From JAKIWV01 sp049800095 (GTDB taxonomy: Archaea; Thermoplasmatota; Thermoplasmata; Lutacidiplasmatales; UBA184), in contig JBARJD010000070.1 of NCBI GenBank assembly GCA_049800095.1, positions 1 through 36,108 on the forward strand: a stretch of DNA of 36,108 bases, written 5' to 3'. The position numbers were made by a program, and so were the translations under genes. A model generated the notes under the pieces. The model worked only from the letters and a program-made list of their open reading frames with translations, was not told where the DNA came from and made no database searches. Below are positions 16,390-23,300 of the stretch, piece after piece. Position 1 is the stretch's first letter. The number at the start of each line of letters is the position of its first letter.

Positions 16390-17650
16390 GCGTACCGACC
16401 CCCTCCGGATGGAGCGCGCGACGCTCCCAAGCGGCCTTGAGGTGATTTTCCAGGTCCCTCCCGCATCGGCTCGAAGCTTCTCCATTTCATACGTCGCGCC
16501 GGCGGGTTGGGGATTCGAACCTCCGGGTCTGGAGGGCCTCGCGGTCGTGGCCGCAAAGTTGCTGGTCGGAATGCCTGGCAAGCGCTCCAGGGAGGAATTG
16601 GCCCGCATCTTGGATCGACTTGGTGCTTCCTTGACCAGTGCCGCAGAGCCAGAATCTTCGGAGGTAACGCTCTGGGGCCCCGAAGAATCTTGGGCCCCGC
16701 TTCTCGAGATCTTCGCCGACGCAATTTTCCGCCCGCATTTCGCTCAGGATGAACTCGAGCGGGCCCAGCGGCAGTTGCGCGAGCGACAACTTCGGCAGGT
16801 CATTCAGCCGGACCTCCGCGCCGAGCGAGAGCTTCTCTTGGGCATGTTCCCGGAAAGACATCCCTACCATTCCACCGGAATAGGGAACGCCCGGACGGCG
16901 GCGCGTATCTCCCTCGAAGCTCTCCGCCGGTTCCATCGGACCCATTACCCGGCCCAAGGCAGCGTTCTCGCGGTGACCAGTCGAGCGCCTTCGCAGGCCC
17001 TGAAGCGTTCATTGGCGAAGCACTTCCCACCCGGGGAATCATGTCCCGACCCACCGTTTCCTTCCGTATCGGCCCGACCCCCTCGATCCCGCCGATTGGA
17101 CGTTACGATCAAGGGTCAGAGCCAGGTGTCCGTGCGCATCGGTGCCCAGACCGGCTCGCGTTCGGATCCGGCCTATCCGGAGCTCTTCCTTTTGAACGAG
17201 GTGCTCGGAGGTCGCCCGCTTCTATCCCGCCTCTTCCAAAGTATCCGTGAGCAACGCGGACTTGCCTACCACGCGTCAAGCGAGCTCGAGGCCATGCGAT
17301 GGGGTGGGTACTGGGAGGCCGTCGCGGGTACCGATCCGGCGACGCGGGACCGGGTCGTCGGCCTGATGTTGAAGGAGATCGAACGATTGTCGAGCGACCT
17401 GATCCCCCCGGCCGAGCTCGACCGGATTCGGGAGAGCGCGCTGGGATCCATTCCGCTCGAACTAGAAACAACCGCGTCCGCCCATGGGCTCGCCATCGAC
17501 GTGGCGTACCACCGCCTCCCAGTGGATTTCTACCGAACGTGGCCCGACCGGCTTCGACGCATTCCCCCGCGAGAGCTTCGTGCGGCTGCGGAAGAGGGCC
17601 TCTCCGCAGACCGTGCGATGGTGGTCACCGCCGGGCCACCCCCGAAATGA
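16382..17650 (+). CDS. M16 family peptidase-like, zinc-less partner subunit
   Basis: A 422-aa M16-family protein. It keeps the fold landmarks: LPSGLEVIFQ near the N-terminus, RSREELARILDRLGASL (usual region after HxxEH), and the C-terminal REQRGLAYHASSELEAM segment near residue 290, which includes the Arg and Tyr residues that assist substrate binding in M16B heterodimers. At the place of HxxEH it reads LEGLAVVAAKLL, so no zinc site exists. It starts with GTG overlapping the previous gene. Known M16B pairs divide zinc and Arg/Tyr functions between two subunits, and this pair fits that pattern. Confidence 0.86.
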   Translation: MSERTDPLRMERATLPSGLEVIFQVPPASARSFSISYVAPAGWGFEPPGLEGLAVVAAKLLVGMPGKRSREELARILDRLGASLTSAAEPESSEVTLWGPEESWAPLLEIFADAIFRPHFAQDELERAQRQLRERQLRQVIQPDLRAERELLLGMFPERHPYHSTGIGNARTAARISLEALRRFHRTHYPAQGSVLAVTSRAPSQALKRSLAKHFPPGESCPDPPFPSVSARPPRSRRLDVTIKGQSQVSVRIGAQTGSRSDPAYPELFLLNEVLGGRPLLSRLFQSIREQRGLAYHASSELEAMRWGGYWEAVAGTDPATRDRVVGLMLKEIERLSSDLIPPAELDRIRESALGSIPLELETTASAHGLAIDVAYHRLPVDFYRTWPDRLRRIPPRELRAAAEEGLSADRAMVVTAGPPPK

Positions 17651-17675
17651 GCGGTTCTGCCAACACTCGAATACG

Positions 17676-17683
17676 TATATATA
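17676..17683 (+). promoter_or_regulatory. TATA box for the RHH-like gene
   Basis: TATATATA in otherwise GC-rich DNA, centred about 27 bases before ATG 17707. That distance equals the archaeal TATA-to-start spacing, so the message would be leaderless. Confidence 0.65.
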
Positions 17684-17706
17684 CTGAATATCACTTCCGC
17701 CCGCTC

Positions 17707-17973
17707 ATGCCCGGGAAGCTGCGCATGCACGCGGATATCGTGGGGATGCTGCGAAAGAACATCACAATCACGTCGGAGGAGAACGAGTTCTTGGAGCGCC
17801 ACCCGGAGATCAACCAGAGCGCGCTCTTCCGGCAGGTCGTTGAGAGCCTCATGCTGGCCGAGAAGGCGCCCCGGTTCGCCTCGGCCCAAACTCTGCGCAT
17901 CGGCAAGGCAGTCTATCGGAGCGGCGCGGTAATGTACCAACGACCCGGCAAGCGTCGATCGGACTCCGACTGA
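17707..17973 (+). CDS. Small ribbon-helix-helix-like protein
   Basis: An 88-aa basic protein. Residues 19-50 read NITITSEENEFLERHPEIN followed by QSALFRQVVESLM, matching the beta strand, helix, turn and helix of ribbon-helix-helix (CopG/Arc-like) DNA-binding proteins common in archaea. The C-terminus is rich in Lys/Arg. A strong TATA box puts the transcript start at or near the ATG. The frame is open for some 130 codons upstream inside the M16 gene, but the RHH homology and promoter favour this start. Target genes are unknown. No toxin gene follows, so antitoxin function is not supported. Confidence 0.68.
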   Translation: MPGKLRMHADIVGMLRKNITITSEENEFLERHPEINQSALFRQVVESLMLAEKAPRFASAQTLRIGKAVYRSGAVMYQRPGKRRSDSD

Positions 17974-17981
17974 GACCCTCG

Positions 17982-18803
17982 CTACTCGGTACCCGTGGGC
18001 CTCGGGGGAGCGTCGGCGTCGCGCAGTCGCGGGCCCCAACCTTTCCATTCGGATCGCTCCGCATCGCTCGTCCGTTGAAACAAAGCCCCCTCCGGCGGAG
18101 GCGACCCTTCCCGAAGTTGCCTTTGCACGTCGGGCGCGAGGTCTGCGACGGCGTGTCGGGGGACAATATGCGCGAAGGCCCATCGTCGACGGAGCGCGAG
18201 CTCGGTGAAGTGTGGCGCGTAGTGCCCCCCACCCACGCCCACGACGACCCGATCGGCCGAGTCTTCGGTCAGGTTTCGCAGGGCGTCGGCCAACGGTACC
18301 GCTACCTTCCGTCGGTCGCTCTCGGACAGGGCATCGGACATCTCGACGAAGAAGGCGGGTTGGTGCAGCAAGGGACCATGATGGGTGGCTTCGTAGGACG
18401 CCGTTATCCCCACGGCTTGGCCCGGTTCCTCCTCTTCGCGTAGCGCGTCGGCCATGAGGCGCGCCGCAGTGGGAACGAGCCGGCCCGGCTCACCCCCTAC
18501 TTCCGCGGTAGCTCCAAGGTTCCCGAGAGCGTGAACGGTCAAGCACGCGATCCCGCTCTCGCTGCGGTGTCTCGATGGAAAAACGAGCGGAACAGACTGA
18601 AGGCGCGAGGGCATCGCCTTGCCGAGCTGGGCGTCGAAGATGTGCAGCCCGGGCCGCCGAAGGAGCTCGACTCCGGGGGCGAGTTGCCGGAGGGCCGACC
18701 CCTGTACGAATTCGCCTACGCTCGGCGGCGTTCCCCACCGCTCTGCGAGTAGGGTCGCCACGGGATCCTCGTCGCTTACGATGATAACATATCGGGTTGG
18801 CAT
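17982..18803 (-). CDS. dtdA: D-aminoacyl-tRNA deacylase, archaeal/plant type
   Basis: A 273-aa DtdA/GEK1-family enzyme that hydrolyses D-aminoacyl-tRNAs, preventing D-amino acids from blocking translation. The N-terminal YVIIVSDEDPVATLLAERW, the HIFDAQL and LTVHALGNLG segments, the conserved ASYEATHHGP motif and GGGHYAPHFTELAL near the C-terminus are all present; the His residues of the last two are likely metal or catalytic residues. The length is normal. It converges with the small RHH gene, leaving eight bases between them. Confidence 0.92.
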   Translation of the reverse strand: MPTRYVIIVSDEDPVATLLAERWGTPPSVGEFVQGSALRQLAPGVELLRRPGLHIFDAQLGKAMPSRLQSVPLVFPSRHRSESGIACLTVHALGNLGATAEVGGEPGRLVPTAARLMADALREEEEPGQAVGITASYEATHHGPLLHQPAFFVEMSDALSESDRRKVAVPLADALRNLTEDSADRVVVGVGGGHYAPHFTELALRRRWAFAHIVPRHAVADLAPDVQRQLREGSPPPEGALFQRTSDAERSEWKGWGPRLRDADAPPRPTGTE

Positions 18804-18892
18804 CTCTGTCCGTTCGGTTACCGACCGTGCTCGCGCTAGTTAACGCGGCGGGGGGGCGGTCAGACCGTGACCCCGCGCGACAGAGTACGAGC

Positions 18893-18900
18893 TTCTTATG
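18893..18900 (+). promoter_or_regulatory. TATA-like element before secreted-protein gene
   Basis: TTCTTATG lies about 34 bases before ATG 18931 in the 127-base gap between divergent genes. It is a weaker match than the TATA box at 17676. Confidence 0.3.
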
Positions 18901-18930
18901 CCGGCGGACTCCTAGGGTACCGGGGGGGCC

Positions 18931-19380
18931 ATGCGTCTTACCCGCGGCCGAGAGTTTCACTGGCTCCTTGTCGCGCTTCTCGTGGCCCTCGTCCTCTCCG
19001 TGGGCGGAGCCGGCCGCCCCACAACGTCGCCTTTAGGGTTGCACTCGAGCGTTCAGGTCCCGGTTCCCGCCGCCTGCCAAGCTATCTTGGCCCAGGATCC
19101 AGCGGCGAGCTCCACATTGTTCCTCGCGGTGTGTGGTGAGCCAACGTTTGCGCAGGCTCTCGAAGAACGGGGAGTGGCAAATTTTACGTTGGGCACGGCG
19201 TACACTAGCGAAGGAACCCAGTATCAATACGGATTTTACTGGACCGGGTCGTGTCCAGTGTACGCGCTGGCCCTCGCGTTCGGCCCGTGCAGCTACCAAG
19301 AATGGTGGGTCGGGAACGTCAGCACGGGGAACGTTTCCGGCCCCTTCCTGCATGAGGGTCCCACCATCTGCGCCGGCTGA
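18931..19380 (+). CDS. Small secreted or membrane-anchored protein, unknown
   Basis: A 149-aa protein that I do not recognise. Residues 1-30 form a basic start (RLTRGREFH) followed by a hydrophobic stretch (WLLVALLVALVLSVGGAG), a signal peptide or signal anchor. The outside part has five Cys residues, many Tyr/Trp and two NVS-type sequons (NVSTGNVSG), typical of an extracytoplasmic glycosylated domain. A 57-aa membrane ORF follows seven bases after the stop. No enzymatic motif is seen. Confidence 0.62.
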   Translation: MRLTRGREFHWLLVALLVALVLSVGGAGRPTTSPLGLHSSVQVPVPAACQAILAQDPAASSTLFLAVCGEPTFAQALEERGVANFTLGTAYTSEGTQYQYGFYWTGSCPVYALALAFGPCSYQEWWVGNVSTGNVSGPFLHEGPTICAG

Positions 19381-19386
19381 CCGGCT

Positions 19387-19560
19387 GTGCTTATCTCCCC
19401 TCTGCCGCCCGTATACTTGATCCTGACCGCGGTGGCCGTAGGAGCGGGCGCCGCGTCCGGCAACGTGATCTACGAGAAAGTCAAGAACCGACGGCGTCCT
19501 CCGACGCGCGACACGACTTCCTCCTCTGCGGCCAACGACCGTTCCGGGCCCTCCGAGTAG
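19387..19560 (+). CDS. Possible 57-aa membrane protein
   Basis: A short open frame from GTG to TAG, six bases after the preceding stop. The translation has one hydrophobic segment (VYLILTAVAVGAGAASG, residues about 9-25), then a basic stretch KVKNRRRPPTRD and a Ser-rich acidic tail. The positive-inside pattern gives a short N-terminus outside and the tail in the cytoplasm. No ribosome-binding site is visible, so translation may be coupled to the upstream gene. It could be noncoding. Confidence 0.35.
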   Translation: MLISPLPPVYLILTAVAVGAGAASGNVIYEKVKNRRRPPTRDTTSSSAANDRSGPSE

Positions 19561-19613
19561 TCCGTGGGACGCTGGACGTAGCCCCGCCGTTCGGAGTTCG
19601 ACGTTTGGGGGCA

Positions 19614-19716
19614 TGCTCCCGGCGGGAGTTTCACCGGCCGGAACGGTCCGGCGCAGATTTGAACCCGCGTCAGAGGCTCGAGAGGCCTCTATCCTTGACC
19701 ACTAGACTACGGGAGC
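19614..19716 (-). tRNA. tRNA-Glu(CTC) with a T-loop intron
   Basis: Read on the minus strand, GCTCCCG (19716-19710) pairs fully with CGGGAGC (19621-19615), discriminator A at 19614; CCA is not encoded. The D-arm is GTC/GAT with TAGTGGTCAAG between. The anticodon stem GAGGC/GCCTC holds loop CTCTCGA, anticodon CTC (19682-19680). The variable loop is TGAC. The T stem GCGGG (19668-19664) has no matching strand directly after its loop; the true partner CCCGC is at 19626-19622, adjoining the acceptor. Removing 30 nt (19657-19628) gives GCGGG-TTCAAAT-CCCGC, a perfect T-arm, and a 73-nt tRNA. The intron lies between standard positions 59 and 60. No clear promoter element was found upstream. Confidence 0.93.
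19622..19668 (-). other. Bulge-helix-bulge splice motif; intron 19628-19657
   Basis: The outer helix is the T stem GCGGG/CCCGC. The central four-base helix is exon TTCA (19663-19660) with intron TGAA (19633-19630). Three-base bulges AAT (19659-19657) and ACT (19629-19627) flank it on opposite strands. Cutting after the second base of each bulge gives the 7-nt T-loop TTCAAAT. Inside the intron CCGGA/TCCGG forms a hairpin with loop CCGT. This is the canonical archaeal EndA substrate geometry. Confidence 0.9.
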
Positions 19717-19817
19717 GCGCCCGGCGGCGGTTAGGAGGGAGCCTCTTTGAGGCTTTCGCCGGCGGCGGCGAAGACGGGACCGCGGCGATGTCCGAGGCTC
19801 GCCGGCGGGGCCGGGGC

Positions 19818-19824
19818 CATATAC
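19818..19824 (+). promoter_or_regulatory. TATA-like element before the 146-aa gene
   Basis: CATATAC is centred about 26 bases before GTG 19847, consistent with a leaderless transcript starting at that codon. Confidence 0.45.
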
Positions 19825-19846
19825 CGCCCACGGCTGACCGGGTCCT

Positions 19847-20287
19847 GTGACTCCACCGGTGAAGGCCCGCAGCGGGCACATCATTCTCGAGGGTCGCCGG
19901 AGCTACAAGGACCTGGTCCGGATCTATCCCGAGATCCACAAGCGAGTGGTCGAGGCCAATCGACCGTTCATGAAGGAGGCCGAGCCCATGTTGCCCGAAG
20001 TCTTGCTCGAGGAGAATCTGAGGGATCTCCGACGCGACCGCAAGCCCGCCGGCTACAACCGGCAAGACGCCGCCGGCATTCGCCTCATCTTCCCGATCCC
20101 GGCGGACGGGCGCCCCGAGTTCTACTTCTACAAGGCCTTCCGGGCCCAGGAGGTCGTCCAGATCACGGAGCAGGTCTCCGCGTTGCTGCGGCGGCGTTCC
20201 ATCAAGCATTCGGTCGAGTATGACCGACTGCAGCTCGGAGCCGTCCGGGGGTTGCCCCCGGGGACCGGAATGCTCCCGCCGGACTGA
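19847..20287 (+). CDS. Conserved-looking protein of unknown function
   Basis: A 146-aa soluble, charged protein that I do not recognise. It looks alpha/beta: a helical N-terminal part (SYKDLVRIYPEIHKRVVEAN, about 19-38), a Lys/Arg/Glu-rich middle, then strand-like RLIFPIP and EFYFYKAF followed by a helix (QEVVQITEQVSALLRRRS). The C-terminus is Gly/Pro-rich. No Cys, signal peptide or membrane helix is visible. The GTG start fits the TATA-like element at 19818. It converges with the large helical-repeat gene, leaving 15 bases. Coding is supported by composition and promoter, not by a named family. Confidence 0.65.
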   Translation: MTPPVKARSGHIILEGRRSYKDLVRIYPEIHKRVVEANRPFMKEAEPMLPEVLLEENLRDLRRDRKPAGYNRQDAAGIRLIFPIPADGRPEFYFYKAFRAQEVVQITEQVSALLRRRSIKHSVEYDRLQLGAVRGLPPGTGMLPPD

Positions 20288-20302
20288 TTCCGGCGAAACG
20301 CG

Positions 20303-23300
20303 TTACGTCCCGCCACCGGGCGCGCGGCGGAACGGCCAGAAAGTGCTCGGTGTTTCCGGGGGCTTCAGCAGGGCCTTGAGGGAGTCGTACGCCTGACGTG
20401 CCTTCTCCAGGGCGAGGCCGTAGTCCGTGGCGCGGGCCTGAATGGACGCGGAGAGCGATTCTTGCGCCTTCGAGGTGTCGAGGCCTTTGGCCCGCGCCTG
20501 CGTGAGGGCGGCGTCGATCAAGTAGTGCAGATTGGTGAGCTCGCGTTGCTGCGCCTTCCGTTGATTGACCTGCTCCTCGGACGACAGCAACATCCGGGCG
20601 GCATCGACCAGCTCGCCACGCTCGACGAGGCGGGGGATCCCATCGAGGATCTCTCCGACGGTCCCGAGGTTGACGTTGAGACCATCGCGGGCGAACACGA
20701 ACTCTGCGCGGACGTCCCGCAGCTTGTCCGATACGCGTGGTTTCACGATGCTGCCCAGCAGCGCGCTCGCCTTGTCGAGCAGGCCAGCCACGGGGTCGGG
20801 TTTCCCTCCTTGGAGGGCGAGCTTCGCCTCGCTGAACAGTTGCATGACCGGGGTTGTGTCGAGGCCGAGCTTCTCCCCGACCAGCAAGCTCTCTTCCAGG
20901 TCCTTCGTCCGTCGACGGAGTTCGGTGAGCCGCGCGTCGCTCAACCGGGTCTCCTCCTCCCGAGCGGTCTCGAACGCCTCCGTGTAGGCATGCCGGCTGC
21001 GCTGTTCCGACAGCCGGCGAAGGACCTCTACCCGCCTGTCCTTTTCCGCGGCATCGACGCTCAGAACGCGGTCGTACTGCCCGCGGAGCACATCCTGCCG
21101 GGCGTCGAGGGCCGCGCCGAGCGCGAGGTCGGCCATCTCCCGGGCCCGGCGGAGGCGGTCCGTGACGCGCGTCCACTCACGGGCCTTGAGTGCGGCTTCG
21201 GCCTCATCGACGCTCGTCGCGACCTGAGTCGCTGAATCCGGCACCCATCGTTGCGTGAGTTCGAGGAGACGGCGGGCCTCCTCAAGTCCGCCGGAGTAGA
21301 GTCGCTCCGTCGCCCACCGGGCCTTTTCCGACGCTTCGCGGGCGCGTCGGATGGCGTCGACATACTGCCCCGCCGTCGATAACTCGTGGGCCGACGCGAG
21401 CGTCGAAGTAGCCTCGGACACTTCGGCCGAGAGGCCGCCTGCCTCCTTGCACTGCCGCTCGGCCACTTCGATCGCCTCGGTGGCCCGGCGGTGGTAGTCG
21501 CGGGCGATTGCCAGGGAGTCGGACGTAGCGAGGGTCATTTCGAGCACCTCGACGTAATCATGTCGGGCAAAGGCCGTTCGCGCACGGCCGAGCTCTTCCG
21601 AGGCGGCCGGCGCGACCACGCCGTCCTTCTCCGCGGCGCCAAGTTTCCGCTCCATGGTTTGGAGCGAGCCCTGGGCGATCTGGTGCTGGAGCTCCACGCG
21701 TTCGATCTCACTTTCGGCACGGGCGGCGAGCTGAAGCGCCTCGATCGGCTGGGAGTTATCGAGCGCGGCCCGCGCTTGCTGAAGAAAGTTCTCCGCGAGG
21801 GTAGTGTCGACTCCCTGCTGACGGGCCCGAGTGACCAACCCCTGGAACCCGGCGAGAGACCGCGAGACCTGCTGGAAGGTTCCTTGCGTCAGTTCGCGTT
21901 CGAGGGATGACGCCTGCTCGATCGCGCGGGGATACTCCCGTTGGCCGATCAGCTCCTGAACCTTCCGGAGCCGCTCCCTCGGTTGCGCGACATCCACGCG
22001 GACGAGCTCCGCTTGATTGAGCGCGTCGGTCGCCCGACGCATGACCCGGTCGGAATGCTCGAGGAATCCCCGACTCTCGAAGAACTGTGAACGGGCACTT
22101 TCGATCAGCGGTGCAACACCGGTCGGCACCGGCTGGCTGAGTCGGCGCCGAGCTTCGCTGAGCGTCGCCGCGACCGCCGTCACGTCGAGGCCGATACCTC
22201 GGGCCGTGTCGGCGTCATTCTCCACCGCCCGGAGGTTCTCCTCGAGCACGGGCCGGACCAACGAGACGAGCTCTCCGTGGACCGACCGGATCTCGTTGGC
22301 GGCCTCTCGAAGGTGTCCTTCCTCGAGCAGCTTTCCTACCCGCACCAACCGCTCAGTGGCAGGGTCCAACGGGACGGAGAGGCGCCGGCCATCCTCGATC
22401 ACGAGCTTCGCTTCTGCAAGTAGCCGCGACGCCTCGCTGCGCAGACTCGCGCTTTGGAGCTCTTCACGGAGCTGGGCGAGAACCGCCCGGGCGCGGGGGA
22501 AGTCGAGCGACTGGTAAGCCTGCTTCGCTTCTTGAATCGAGGCTCGATAGTTCTCGAGCGATTGGCCCATCTTGGTGAGGGCCGTGTGCTGGTCGCCCGT
22601 TTCGGTCAGAAGGTCGAGGATCTCCTGGGATTCGATCTTGAGCTTTCGGCCCGTCGCCGCGGTGGACTCGGCGAGCTTGTACGCCTCGGCGTGTTTCGAG
22701 TTTCGTGCGGCCTCCTGCGCTTGCTCGAGGTCGGTCCGCAATGCAGAGACATCGAGACCCATCGTCTCCAGTTCGATGAGGGCCAGTTTCGCGTGGGAAA
22801 CTGCCTCTTCGCTGCGGATCAACTGTTGCTGGAGAGTACGGGTCCGGATCTCTTGGGCGGCCTTCGACGCTTTGACAAAGTCGCCCATGTTGAAGATTTG
22901 CTCGACCTCGTCGATCTCGCGTTGAATCTCGTCACCGGTCCCCCCCATCTGCTCGAGGATGCGCCGCTCTTGGGCGAGCGCTTCAACCAGCGACGACGCG
23001 CGCGCGCCGAATACGGCGGAAAATTCCCGCTCGGCGCGGCGTAGGCACTCGAGAGAGGCAGAGAGATCTTCCTTGACCCGGAGGTTCACGTCGGCGTCCG
23101 CCATCGAGGAACGGACCGGGCTCACCGCCTGCTCTTCCGGGATCTCGGCGAGGCCCTTCTCCATCTCCTCGAGCCGGCGAGCCATGTAGGGGGCCGCGGC
23201 CGTCCGAAGGTCGGCATCGATCCGGCCGAGCTGCGCCCCGACGTCGGCGAGTCGCCCCGCGTCGAGTGCCACGCGGACCTGCTGCTCGGCGCCGGCGAGG

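Noticed and set aside
16501..16530. Sequence resembling a tRNA T-arm (GGTTCGAATCCCC on the minus strand)
   Set aside because: Only two or three stem pairs form, no acceptor, D or anticodon arms surround it, and it lies in the coding frame of the second M16 subunit (GWGFEPPG).
19740..19780. GCCTC/GAGGC repeats near the tRNA that could be a hairpin or attachment site
   Set aside because: GCCTCTTTGAGGC is a short local palindrome; no integrase, duplicated tRNA end or element boundary is present.
20202..21176. A 324-codon minus-strand open frame within the helical-repeat gene region
   Set aside because: It is a shifted-frame shadow of the 1,487-aa gene; its translation is Arg/Gly/Pro-rich with no motif.
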